From: Thioclava marina
GTDB taxonomy: Bacteria; Pseudomonadota; Alphaproteobacteria; Rhodobacterales; Rhodobacteraceae
Reading direction: 5' to 3'
NCBI RefSeq assembly: GCF_002020135.1
Contig: NZ_MPZS01000002.1
Span: forward strand, 803,682 to 867,681
DNA: 64,000 nt
Part shown: positions 38,940 to 47,376 of the stretch, piece after piece
Position numbering within the stretch: position 1 is the stretch's first letter
How the letters are laid out: every line of letters begins with the position of its first letter
Program-made: the position numbers and the translations under genes
Notes under the pieces: model-generated
Told to the model about the DNA's origin: nothing
Databases searched by the model: none
The model's input: the letters and a program-made list of their open reading frames with translations, nothing else

Positions 38940-40028
38940 TCAGCGGGCCCGCAATTGCCTGCGCGACAGCGCACGCGCAAGGGCGGGCCCGGCAATCAAC
39001 ACCAGCAGGAACCGCGCGATCTGCATCGCCATGACGAAGGGTACATCGACCTGCGTGCCCGCCGCGATGATCGCCACCGAATCCGCGCCTCCGGGACTGG
39101 TGGCGAGATAGGCGGTGACGGGTTCGATCCCGGCGAAATGAACCAGCGCCATCGCGAAGCCCGCGCAGAGCGCGATCAGCGCAAGGATCGACCCGACGAT
39201 AAGCGGCAACAGCCGCGCCGTATGCCGCAGCACCTCGCGGGAAAAGCGCATCCCGATCCCCCAGCCGACAATCGCATAGCTGAGCGCGAGCACCGTCTGC
39301 GGAAGCGTGATCTCGACGAAGCCCAGCGCGCCGAAGATCAATCCGCCCGCCAGCGGGAGCAGGAGCCCGCCGCCGGGGATCTTCAGTTTCAGCCCGAGAA
39401 AGGCCATGCCGATTCCCAGCGCGAGGCTCTTGGCGACCTCGATCATCGCGCCTGCATCGGGTTGGGCGCTCATTGCGGCAACGCTTCCGGGCTGTGCCAC
39501 GCCGAAGAGCCGCACCACGGCGGTTGCGGCAATCGCGCAGCAGGCGACGCGGGTATATTGCATCACCGCCACCAGCCGCATATCGGCGCCGAAATCGTCC
39601 GACATCAGCGTCATCACGGTCGCGGCTCCCGGCGACGAACCCCAGATCGCGGTCGTCCCCGGCAGACTGCCCGAGCGCGCCATGGCCCAGCCCAGCGCCG
39701 AAGCGCCGAGCACGGTCGAGAGTGTTCCGACCAGGAAGATCGGCCAGTCACGGACAATCTCGGGCAGGATGGAGGCGGGCAGCTTCGAGGCGATCATCAC
39801 GCCGACCACCCCTTGCGCCGCCACGAATGCGGCCCGCGGAAGCTTCACGGAACCGCCGCTCGAGGCGAGCGCGATCGCCACCGCCATCGGACCAAGCAGA
39901 AAGGCGGCGGAAAGATGGACCGCACCCAGAAGCGCGGCGAGAAACACCGATCCTGCAAGCAACACCGCCCAGCGCAGCGTTTGCGGCCAGCGCGCGGGAT
40001 CAAAGGCGAAGGGTCTGGGATCGGGCAT
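38940..40028 (-). CDS. AbrB-family membrane protein
   Basis: A 362-residue, very hydrophobic protein with about ten membrane helices and an internal duplication. The two halves share GxxLLGPMxxA- and SPGGA-type motifs (AAFLLGPMAVAIAL, WGSSPGAATVMTLMSDDFGADMRLVAVMQYTR; GGGLLLPLAGGLIFGAL, LATSPGGADSVAIIAAGTQVDVPFVMAMQIARF). This is the Gram-negative AbrB duplication family (often misnamed ammonia monooxygenase). It is a putative transporter or regulator of unknown substrate. The start at 40028 has only a weak ribosome site. It is convergent with the lipoprotein gene (stop codons eight bases apart). Confidence 0.85.
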   Translation of the reverse strand: MPDPRPFAFDPARWPQTLRWAVLLAGSVFLAALLGAVHLSAAFLLGPMAVAIALASSGGSVKLPRAAFVAAQGVVGVMIASKLPASILPEIVRDWPIFLVGTLSTVLGASALGWAMARSGSLPGTTAIWGSSPGAATVMTLMSDDFGADMRLVAVMQYTRVACCAIAATAVVRLFGVAQPGSVAAMSAQPDAGAMIEVAKSLALGIGMAFLGLKLKIPGGGLLLPLAGGLIFGALGFVEITLPQTVLALSYAIVGWGIGMRFSREVLRHTARLLPLIVGSILALIALCAGFAMALVHFAGIEPVTAYLATSPGGADSVAIIAAGTQVDVPFVMAMQIARFLLVLIAGPALARALSRRQLRAR

Positions 40029-40326
40029 GCTGGCTCGCGCAGGCGGAACTTCTGCATCGTCACGAGCAGATCGCGCCCGCGCCGTCAAGCATCCGCACCG
40101 CGCAGATGGGTGTGCAAGCGCCCGCCCGTCCACAAGCCTTTGCAACCGCACAACCGCCCCCATTCGCAATTGACGCCTCTTCCTGCGCCATCCGCGCCCG
40201 AGAACCCCGACGAGAATGCAGGTTTTCTTGTCTCGGGGCCGTGAATTGAATTGAACTATCCGGTAAAATGGCCACCTTGAGCACAGTCCCGCCGCCACGA
40301 GCGGGCAAGTTACATGGGAGGAACGG
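40029..40326. promoter_or_regulatory. AbrB / TRAP divergent promoter region
   Basis: A 298-base gap. The segment 40243-40275 (TTGAATTGAACTATCCGG then TAAAAT) is AT-rich and could hold the promoter of the TRAP operon. GGGAGGAACGG at about 40316-40326 is its ribosome site. No other structure is seen. Confidence 0.4.
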
Positions 40327-41277
40327 ATGTTTCACAACATCAAGCTCGGCGCGCTGGTCGCCGGGGCCATCGCTTTCAGCGCACCTGTCGCTCACGCAGA
40401 GAACTTCATCAACATCCTGACCGGGGGCACCTCGGGCGTCTACTATCCGCTCGGCGTCGCGATTTCGGAAGTCTACGGTCAGAACATGGAAGGCGCGCGC
40501 GTTCAGGTGCAGTCGACCAAGGCGTCGGTCGAGAACCTCAACCTGCTCCAGCAGGGCCGGGGTGAGCTGGCCTTCGCGCTGGGGGATTCGGTGAAGGACG
40601 CATGGGAAGGCAACCCCGAAGCGGGCTTCAAGGCACCGCTGGGCAAGCTGCGCGCGATCGCGGCGATCTATCCGAACTTCATCCAGATCGCGGCGCTGAA
40701 GGATGCCGAAGCCACCACGATCACCGATCTGAAGGGCAAGAGCCTGTCGGTCGGCGCGGCGAAGTCGGGCACGGAACTCAACGCCCGCAAGATCTTTGCC
40801 GCCGCGGGCATGAGCTATGACGATATGGGCAAGGTCGAATACCTGCCGTTCTCGGAATCGGTCGAGTTGATGAAGAACCGCCAGCTCGACGCGACCTTCC
40901 AGTCCTCGGGTCTGGGCAATGCTGCGCTGAAGGATCTTTCGACCACGCAGGCCGTGACCTTCGTCGCGATCCCCGCCGATATCGCCGAGAAACTGGGCGC
41001 GCCCTACAAGGCTGGCGTGATCCCCGCGGGCACCTATCCGAACCAGGATGCCGATGTGCCCACGGTGGCGATCACCAATATCCTCGTCACCCGCGAGGGC
41101 GTCTCTGACGAAGAAGCCTACCAGATGACGAAGTTGATCTTCGAACATCTCGACACCCTCAAGGCGGCCCATTCGGCGGCCGGTGGCATCTCGCTTGAGG
41201 ATGCGGTGAAGGGTCTGCCGATCCCGCTGCATCCGGGCGCGGAGCGCTACTACAAGGAAATGGGCGTTCTGCAATAA
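40327..41277 (+). CDS. TRAP transporter solute-binding protein, TAXI family
   Basis: A 316-residue periplasmic binding protein. The signal peptide is MFHNIKLGALVAGAIAFSAPVAHA. The mature N-terminus FINILTGGTSGVYYPLGVAISEVYG is the TAXI hallmark, followed by VQSTKASVENLNLLQQGRGELAFALGDSV. TAXI receptors feed fused TRAP permeases, and the few characterised ones bind glutamate or related acids; the ligand here is unknown. A hairpin lies between this gene and the permease gene. Confidence 0.93.
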   Translation: MFHNIKLGALVAGAIAFSAPVAHAENFINILTGGTSGVYYPLGVAISEVYGQNMEGARVQVQSTKASVENLNLLQQGRGELAFALGDSVKDAWEGNPEAGFKAPLGKLRAIAAIYPNFIQIAALKDAEATTITDLKGKSLSVGAAKSGTELNARKIFAAAGMSYDDMGKVEYLPFSESVELMKNRQLDATFQSSGLGNAALKDLSTTQAVTFVAIPADIAEKLGAPYKAGVIPAGTYPNQDADVPTVAITNILVTREGVSDEEAYQMTKLIFEHLDTLKAAHSAAGGISLEDAVKGLPIPLHPGAERYYKEMGVLQ

Positions 41278-41297
41278 GCCCGCGTAAAGACGGGACC

Positions 41298-41325
41298 GGG
41301 GCGACGCGCAACGACGGGTCGCCCC
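41298..41325 (+). promoter_or_regulatory. Hairpin between TRAP receptor and permease genes
   Basis: A perfect 8-base stem GGGGCGAC / GTCGCCCC with a 12-base loop, 21 bases after the receptor stop, followed by TTGATATTT. It could attenuate permease expression or protect the receptor message. Confidence 0.6.
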
Positions 41326-41347
41326 TTGATATTTGAGGGAGAAGAAA

Positions 41348-43432
41348 ATGACCGACATGAGCAAGGAGGCAGAGGTCGATGCCGTCATGCACGACCCGCT
41401 GGCCGATGGTTTCCCCCATAGCCGCGAGGGGCGCGTTCTGTTCTGGCTCGCCGTGGCGTTCTCGGTCTGGCAGATCGCCTTCGCCGCCCATGTGATCAGC
41501 CCCTCGAGCCAGATCGCCCGCGCGGTCCATGTGGGCTTCCTGCTGGCCCTCGGTTTTCCGCTTCTCTCCATAGCGAAGGGCTTCGGCCCGCTCGGGCGCA
41601 CGTTCGCCTACCTTCTCGCTGCGGGCGGCGTCGCCGTCGCGGCCTATCAATGGATCGAATACACGCCGCTTCTGCTGCGCGCGGGCGATCCGAACACGCT
41701 CGATCTGGTCATGGGCGTGCTGCTGCTGATCACCGTCTTCACCGCCGCATGGATGCTGATGGGCCCGGCTCTGCCGATCATCGCGGGGACGTTCTTCCTC
41801 TACGCAATGTTCGGCCAATACCTGCCCTCTCCGCTCAACCATCGCGGCTATGCCTTCGAGCAGGTAATCGAGCAGATGAGCTATGGCACGGAAGGGATCT
41901 ACGGCATCCCGACCTATGTGTCGGCAACCTATATCTTTCTCTTCATCCTGTTCGGCGCCTTCCTCGAGAAGGCCGGGATGATCAAGCTGTTCACCGATGT
42001 CTCGCTTGGCATGGTCGGCCACAAGATGGGCGGGGCGGCGAAGGTCTCGGTCCTCTCCTCGGGGCTGATGGGGACGATCTCGGGCTCGGGCGTGGCGAAT
42101 GTCGTCACCACCGGACAATTCACCATCCCGCTGATGAAGAGCTTCGGCTACCGTCCGGCCTTCGCGGGCGGGGTCGAGGCTACCGCCTCGATGGGCGGAC
42201 AGATCATGCCGCCGGTCATGGGGGCCGTCGCCTTCATCATGGCCGAGACGCTGGGCGTCGATTACGTCGAGGTGGTGAAAGCCGCGCTGATCCCGGCGAT
42301 CCTCTATTTCGCGGGCGCCTTCTGGATGGTCCATCTCGAAGCGGGCAAGCGCAACCTGCGCGGCCTTGCCAAATCCGAGCTGCCCTCGCCGCGCAAGGCG
42401 CTCAAGGAGAGCTGGTATCTGCTGCTGCCGCTCGCGGTACTCGTGTTCCTTCTGTTCTCGGGCTACACGCCACTTTTCGCCGGAACGGTCGGCCTGTCGC
42501 TGACGGGCCTGCTGATCCTCGGTGGTTCGGTCGCGCTGGGGCTGCCCAACACCGTGATCCGGTCGATCTTCTGGATCATTCTCGCTCTGGTCGCCGCGGC
42601 GTTCTTCGAGGTCGGGATCTGGGCCGTGCTCGCCGCGCTGGCCGTGCTGGTCGCGATCAATGCCTTCTCCAAGGGCGGCCGCGAAACGCTGGCGATCTGC
42701 CGTGACAGCCTTGCCGATGGCGCGCGCACCGCACTGCCCGTGGGGATCGCCTGCGCGCTGGTCGGCGTGATCATCGGCGTGATGACCCTGACGGGTGCCG
42801 CCACGACCTTCGGCCAGTTCATCGTGGGCGTCGGCAAGTCGAGCCTGTTCCTGTCTCTGATCCTGACGATGATCACCTGTATCGTGCTGGGGATGGGGAT
42901 CCCGACGATCCCGAACTACATCATCACCTCCTCGATCGCGGGGCCTGCGCTTCTCGATCTCGGCGTGCCGCTGATCGTGAGCCACATGTTCGTCTTCTAC
43001 TTCGGCATCCTTGCGGATCTGACACCACCCGTCGCGCTTGCCTGTTTCGCCGCCGCCCCGATTGCCAGGGAGAGCGGCCTGAAAATCAGCTTCGAGGCAA
43101 TCAAGGTCGCCGCGGCCGGGTTCGTGGTGCCGTTCATGGCCGTCTATACGCCTGCGCTGATGTTGCAGGATGGCGGGCCGCTCGCGGGTTCGATCGGCTA
43201 CTGGCCAGCGGTGGCCTATGTCGTGATCAAGGCGCTGCTCGCACTCTCGCTCTGGGGTGTGGCGGTGATCGGCTGGCTCGGGCGCCCGCTGGCGCTTTGG
43301 GAACGTGCGCTCGGCATGATCGCGGGCTTCACCCTGATCGCGGCGCTGCCGCTTACCGATGAAATCGGCTTCGCGCTGGTCGCGCTCTTCGCCGTGACGC
43401 TCTGGCTGCGGCGCGAGAAGGCGGCGGCGTGA
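41348..43432 (+). CDS. TRAP transporter fused permease (4TM/12TM)
   Basis: A 694-residue membrane protein in which the small (DctQ-like) and large (DctM-like) TRAP subunits are fused, as is normal for TAXI systems. About 17-19 helices are visible. DctM-type motifs include SVLSSGLMGTISGSGVANVVTTG, GGQIMPPVMGAVAFIMAE and GMGIPTIPNYII. It carries out Na+-coupled uptake across the inner membrane. I start at 41348, where GGGAG lies six bases upstream. The stop overlaps the next gene (GTGA). Confidence 0.94.
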   Translation: MTDMSKEAEVDAVMHDPLADGFPHSREGRVLFWLAVAFSVWQIAFAAHVISPSSQIARAVHVGFLLALGFPLLSIAKGFGPLGRTFAYLLAAGGVAVAAYQWIEYTPLLLRAGDPNTLDLVMGVLLLITVFTAAWMLMGPALPIIAGTFFLYAMFGQYLPSPLNHRGYAFEQVIEQMSYGTEGIYGIPTYVSATYIFLFILFGAFLEKAGMIKLFTDVSLGMVGHKMGGAAKVSVLSSGLMGTISGSGVANVVTTGQFTIPLMKSFGYRPAFAGGVEATASMGGQIMPPVMGAVAFIMAETLGVDYVEVVKAALIPAILYFAGAFWMVHLEAGKRNLRGLAKSELPSPRKALKESWYLLLPLAVLVFLLFSGYTPLFAGTVGLSLTGLLILGGSVALGLPNTVIRSIFWIILALVAAAFFEVGIWAVLAALAVLVAINAFSKGGRETLAICRDSLADGARTALPVGIACALVGVIIGVMTLTGAATTFGQFIVGVGKSSLFLSLILTMITCIVLGMGIPTIPNYIITSSIAGPALLDLGVPLIVSHMFVFYFGILADLTPPVALACFAAAPIARESGLKISFEAIKVAAAGFVVPFMAVYTPALMLQDGGPLAGSIGYWPAVAYVVIKALLALSLWGVAVIGWLGRPLALWERALGMIAGFTLIAALPLTDEIGFALVALFAVTLWLRREKAAA

Positions 43433-43806
43433 GCGCGAGCTGCCTCATGGTCGGCGCGGTGATGATCGCGCTGGCCCCAAGCGGCCAGTTCTCCCTCGAA
43501 TGGACCCATTCGGTCGAGAAGGAGGGCTGGCGCGAGCATTGGCAGGTCACCGATCACGGCACGCTGCGGCTCGTCGGGGCCGCGGTGAAGGGATCGGGCG
43601 CGGGGATGGAGCCCGGCCCGGGCGGTCATTTCGAGAACGGCTGGTGGGTCTGGAAAGCCGACGGCCCCGAAGTGCCCGAGTTGGAACTCGCGGCCTCCGG
43701 CGCGACCGTCTCGGGCTGGACACTTTGTATGAAGGATTGTCAGACGCTCGGCGTGACGCCCGAGGCGCCGATCCGCATCGCGCCCTGCCCCACGAGTGGC
43801 AACTGA
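43429..43806 (+). CDS. DUF1850 protein, TAXI-TRAP partner
   Basis: A 125-residue protein beginning with GTG, which overlaps the permease stop (GTGA at 43429-43432). DUF1850 features are FSLEWTHSVEKEGWREHWQV and the Gly-rich GAAVKGSGAGMEPGPGGHFENGWWVW. The family nearly always follows TAXI-TRAP permeases, which suggests a role in assembly or activity of the importer. Four cysteines occur (Cys5, and Cys near residues 99, 103 and 120). An N-terminal hydrophobic stretch (CLMVGAVMIALAPSG) suggests export or membrane anchoring. Confidence 0.88.
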   Translation: MSASCLMVGAVMIALAPSGQFSLEWTHSVEKEGWREHWQVTDHGTLRLVGAAVKGSGAGMEPGPGGHFENGWWVWKADGPEVPELELAASGATVSGWTLCMKDCQTLGVTPEAPIRIAPCPTSGN

Positions 43807-43812
43807 CGTCTC

Positions 43813-44400
43813 TCAGAAGGTGGGTGGGGTCGCGGCGCTGACGATCACGCAGCGCGTTTGCGCCACGTTGCGAAACCTATGCGGTAAGCGGCTGTCGAAG
43901 AGATAGGCGTCGCCGGCTCGCAACAGCTCTGTCGTCTCGCCCACGGTCAGCAGCATCTCGCCCTCTATGACGAACCCGCCCTCCTCGCCCTCGTGGCTAT
44001 AGGCTTCCTCGCCCGTATCGGCCCCGGGCTCATAGGTCTCGTAAAGCAACAGCAGGTTCGTCTGCCCCTGCTTCCCCCATCGTTTGAGCGAGAGCGCCTT
44101 GAGCGCCTCCGCCCCCGCAGACCGATAGATGCGACCAGGGTTGATTTCGGTCAGCTCGCCGTGGCGGAATACGAATTTCCCCGGCTCCGGGGGCGCACCG
44201 CTGTCGAAGAACTCTGCCAGCGTCATGCCGAGAATCTCGAGGATCTTGCGCAGCGAGGTGATCGAGGGCGAAGTCTTGTTGCGCTCGATCAGCGACACCA
44301 GACCGTTCGTCACGCCTGCCCGCTGCGCCAGTTCGCGCTGCGAAAGGCCGCTCTCCTCGCGGATCGTCTTCAATCGGGAGCCGACATCGAAATCACTCAA
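43813..44400 (-). CDS. XRE-cupin transcriptional regulator, PuuR-like
   Basis: A 195-residue regulator with an N-terminal helix-turn-helix (GSRLKTIREESGLSQRELAQRAGVTNGLVSLIERNKTSPSITSLRKIL) and a C-terminal cupin (YSHEGEEGGFVIEGEMLLTVGE, GDAYLFDSRLPHRFRNV). This layout is that of PuuR, the repressor of putrescine and GABA catabolism. I take a TTG at 44400 as start, because AGAGGA lies about seven bases upstream; the frame is open to 44472. It is divergent from gabT-gabD, its probable targets. Confidence 0.87.
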   Translation of the reverse strand: MSDFDVGSRLKTIREESGLSQRELAQRAGVTNGLVSLIERNKTSPSITSLRKILEILGMTLAEFFDSGAPPEPGKFVFRHGELTEINPGRIYRSAGAEALKALSLKRWGKQGQTNLLLLYETYEPGADTGEEAYSHEGEEGGFVIEGEMLLTVGETTELLRAGDAYLFDSRLPHRFRNVAQTRCVIVSAATPPTF

Positions 44401-44463
44401 ATCACAATCCTCTCGCGCCCTTGTTCTACGGGCGTGCGCATGTGCTGACAATGACCCTAGCCT

Positions 44464-44511
44464 GTTTAACACCGTTTAACAAACTAAACGTTGCGAGGTC
44501 AGATATTAAAC
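44464..44511. promoter_or_regulatory. Candidate operator upstream of gabT
   Basis: GTTTAAC occurs twice, at 44464-44470 and 44474-44480. The reverse form TAAAC is at 44485-44489 and TTAAAC at 44506-44511. GTTTA-N6-TAAAC (44474-44489) is a perfect inverted repeat. The cluster lies between the regulator start and gabT, in an AT-rich patch. Confidence 0.6.
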
Positions 44512-44561
44512 GCTAGCGTGCGGCGCATATCCTGATTCTCCGCCAACATGCGAGGCTCCCC

Positions 44562-45836
44562 ATGACCACGAATACCGAGCTCGAAACCCGCCGCGCCGCG
44601 GCCCTGGCCCGTGGGGTCGGCGTGCAAACCCAGAATTTTGCGGTCTCGGCCGAGAACGCGACGGTCACGGATGCCGATGGCAACGAACTGATCGACTTCG
44701 CCGCCGGGATCGCGGTGGTGAACACCGGCCACCGCCATCCGAAAGTGATCGAGGCGGTCAAAGCACAGCTCGACGCCTTCACCCACACCTGCCATCAGGT
44801 TCTCCCCTATGAGCCCTATGTGCGCCTCGCCGAGCGTCTCAATGAGAAGACGCCGGGCGATTTCGCGAAGAAGTCGATCTTCGTGACCACCGGCGCCGAG
44901 TCGGTCGAGAACGCGATCAAGATCGCGCGCGCCTATACCGGCCGCAACGCGGTCATCGCCTTTGGCGGCGCCTTCCACGGCCGGACCTTCATGACGATGA
45001 CGCTCACCGGCAAGGTCGCGCCCTACAAGGCTGGTTTCGGCCAGATGATGCCCGACATCTACCACGTCCCCTTCCCGAACGCGCTGCATGACGTGTCGAC
45101 CGATGACAGCTTCGCCGCGATGGAGAGCCTGTTCAAAACCGATCTCGACCCTTCGCGCCTCGCCGCGGTGATCTTCGAGCCGGTGCAGGGCGAAGGCGGC
45201 TTCAACCCCGCCCCGCATGATTTCGTCAAGCGCCTGCGCGCCTTCTGCGACGAGCATGGCATCGTGATGATCGCCGACGAGGTGCAGACCGGTTTCGCGC
45301 GCACCGGCACCCTCTTCGCAATGCACGCCTATGGCGTAGCGGCGGACATCACCACGATGGCGAAAGGTCTGGGCGGCGGTCTGCCGATCGCGGCCGTGAC
45401 CGGCAAGGCCGAGGTCATGGACGCGGCCAACCCGGGCGGTCTGGGCGGCACCTATGGCGGCAACCCGCTGGGCGTCGCGGCCGGGAACGCGGTGCTCGAC
45501 GTGATCGAGGAAGAGGACCTGTGTTCGCGCGCCAACGAGCTCGGCTCGCGCCTCAAGCAACGCCTGGAAGCGATCCGCGCCACCATGCCCGAGATCGCCG
45601 AGATCCGCGGACCCGGCTTCATGGTCGCGATCGAGCTGATGTCGGACGGCAAGCCTGATGCAGCCCTCACCCAGCGCATCCGCGTCGAGGCGCTCAACCG
45701 CGGCCTGCTGCTCCTGACCTGCGGCGTCTATGGCAACGTGATCCGCTTCCTCGCGCCGATCACCATCCCCGACGAGCAGATGGCCAAGGCCCTCGACATC
45801 CTCGAAGAGGCGATGGCTGCGGCGAAGGAGGCCTGA
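44562..45836 (+). CDS. gabT: 4-aminobutyrate aminotransferase
   Basis: A 424-residue class III PLP aminotransferase that moves the amino group of GABA to 2-oxoglutarate, giving succinate semialdehyde. Seen: DFAAGIAVVNTGHRHPKV, FVTTGAESVENAIKIARAYTGR, FEPVQGEGGFNP, DEVQTGFARTGTLFAMH and the PLP-binding Lys in TTMAKGLGGGLPIAAVTG. It is followed two bases after its stop by gabD and divergent from a PuuR-like regulator. Confidence 0.95.
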   Translation: MTTNTELETRRAAALARGVGVQTQNFAVSAENATVTDADGNELIDFAAGIAVVNTGHRHPKVIEAVKAQLDAFTHTCHQVLPYEPYVRLAERLNEKTPGDFAKKSIFVTTGAESVENAIKIARAYTGRNAVIAFGGAFHGRTFMTMTLTGKVAPYKAGFGQMMPDIYHVPFPNALHDVSTDDSFAAMESLFKTDLDPSRLAAVIFEPVQGEGGFNPAPHDFVKRLRAFCDEHGIVMIADEVQTGFARTGTLFAMHAYGVAADITTMAKGLGGGLPIAAVTGKAEVMDAANPGGLGGTYGGNPLGVAAGNAVLDVIEEEDLCSRANELGSRLKQRLEAIRATMPEIAEIRGPGFMVAIELMSDGKPDAALTQRIRVEALNRGLLLLTCGVYGNVIRFLAPITIPDEQMAKALDILEEAMAAAKEA

Positions 45837-45838
45837 GA

Positions 45839-47293
45839 ATGTTGAAGCTGAAAGACCCGAGCCTTCTGGAGACACGCGCCTATGTGAATGGCGCGTGGAT
45901 CGAGACCGGCAAGACTTTCGACGTGAACGATCCGGCCACCGGGGAACTGGTGGCCAAGGTCACCGATCTGGGCGTGGATGAGACCCGCGCCGCGATCGAG
46001 GCGGCCTATGCGGCGAAACCCGCCTGGGCCGCGCTGACCGGCAAGGAGCGCGCGGGCTACCTGCGCAAATGGTTCGACTTGATGATGGCGAACCAGGACG
46101 ACCTCGCCGCGATCCTGACCGCCGAGATGGGCAAGCCGCTGGCCGAGGCCAAGGGCGAGATCGCCTATGGCGCCTCCTTCATCGAGTGGTTCGCCGAAGA
46201 GGCCAAGCGCGTTTACGGCGACGTGATCCCCGGCCACCAGCGCGACAAGCGCATCATCGTGCTCAAACAGCCGGTGGGTGTCGTGGGCTCGATCACGCCG
46301 TGGAACTTCCCCAACGCGATGATCGCGCGCAAGGTCGCCCCGGCGCTGGCCGTGGGCTGCACTTTCGTCGGGCGCCCGTCGGAATTCACGCCGCTCTCGG
46401 CGCTCGCGATGGCGGTGCTGGCCGAACGCGCGGGCATCCCGGCGGGCGTGGTGAACATCATCCCGGGCCTCGATGCGGCGGCCATGGGCGAGGAGCTTTG
46501 CGCCAACCCCAAGGTCGCGAAGATCACCTTCACCGGCTCCACCCGCGTCGGCAAACTGCTGATGAAGCAGGGCTCCGAGACGGTGAAGAAGATCAGCCTC
46601 GAGCTTGGCGGCAACGCGCCCTTCATCGTCTTTGACGATGCCGATCTCGATGCCGCCGTCGAAGGTGCGCTGATCGCGAAGTTCCGCAATAACGGGCAGA
46701 CCTGCGTTTGCGCGAACCGGATCTACGTGCAGGCGGGCGTCTATGACGCGTTCGCGGCGAAGCTCGCGGCGAAGCTCGGCACGCTGAAACTCGGCAACGG
46801 GTTCGACGAGGGCGTCACCACCGGCCCGCTGATCAACGCCGCGGCGCTGGCAAAGGTCGAGGATCACATCGCGGATGCCACCGCGAAAGGCGCCGAGATC
46901 GCGACGGGCGGGCACCGTTCGAACCTCGGCCGCACCTTCTTCGAGCCGACGATCCTCACCGGCGTCACGCAAGCGATGAAGGTCGCGCGCGAGGAAACCT
47001 TCGGGCCGCTCGCGCCGCTGGTGAAATTCGAGCACGAGGCCGATGCGGTCGCGATGGCGAATGACACCGAGTTCGGTCTGGCGGGCTATTTCTACTCGCG
47101 TGATCTCGCCCGCGTCTGGCGCGTGGCCGAGGCGATGGAAACCGGCATCGTCGGCGTGAACACCGGCATCATCTCGACCGAGGTCGCCCCGTTTGGCGGC
47201 ATCAAGCAATCGGGGCTCGGCCGCGAAGGCTCGAAATACGGCGCCGACGATTTCCTCGAGATCAAATACATGTGCCTCGGCGGGATCGAGTGA
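45839..47293 (+). CDS. gabD: Succinate-semialdehyde dehydrogenase
   Basis: A 484-residue aldehyde dehydrogenase that oxidises succinate semialdehyde to succinate with NAD(P)+. Seen: TPWNFPNAMIARKVAPALAVGC, ITFTGSTRVGKLLM, the general base Glu in SLELGGNAPFIVFDDAD, and the nucleophilic Cys in NNGQTCVCANRIYVQ, where a second Cys two residues on matches the redox-switch pair known in GabD. It is coupled to gabT, so GABA goes to succinate in two steps. Confidence 0.96.
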   Translation: MLKLKDPSLLETRAYVNGAWIETGKTFDVNDPATGELVAKVTDLGVDETRAAIEAAYAAKPAWAALTGKERAGYLRKWFDLMMANQDDLAAILTAEMGKPLAEAKGEIAYGASFIEWFAEEAKRVYGDVIPGHQRDKRIIVLKQPVGVVGSITPWNFPNAMIARKVAPALAVGCTFVGRPSEFTPLSALAMAVLAERAGIPAGVVNIIPGLDAAAMGEELCANPKVAKITFTGSTRVGKLLMKQGSETVKKISLELGGNAPFIVFDDADLDAAVEGALIAKFRNNGQTCVCANRIYVQAGVYDAFAAKLAAKLGTLKLGNGFDEGVTTGPLINAAALAKVEDHIADATAKGAEIATGGHRSNLGRTFFEPTILTGVTQAMKVAREETFGPLAPLVKFEHEADAVAMANDTEFGLAGYFYSRDLARVWRVAEAMETGIVGVNTGIISTEVAPFGGIKQSGLGREGSKYGADDFLEIKYMCLGGIE

Positions 47294-47321
47294 TCGATCC
47301 GCTGGCTTGAAGGCTTGGGAG

Positions 47322-47345
47322 GGGCTGGCGATTGCCGGCCCTTTT
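47322..47345 (+). terminator. Terminator of gabTD
   Basis: Stem GGGCTGGC (47322-47329) with GCCGGCCC (47334-47341), one G-U pair, tetraloop GATT, then TTTTCGTTT. It lies 29 bases after the gabD stop. Confidence 0.85.
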
Positions 47346-47376
47346 CGTTTCGGGAACAGCGGCGGCCCTTCGCGCC

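Noticed and set aside
41320..41347. Fourth copy of the GGGATATTT repeat before the TRAP permease
   Set aside because: Only TTGATATTTGAGGGAGAAG is similar. The CCCGGG core and the G5CG hairpin are missing, and the GGGAG is simply the ribosome site.
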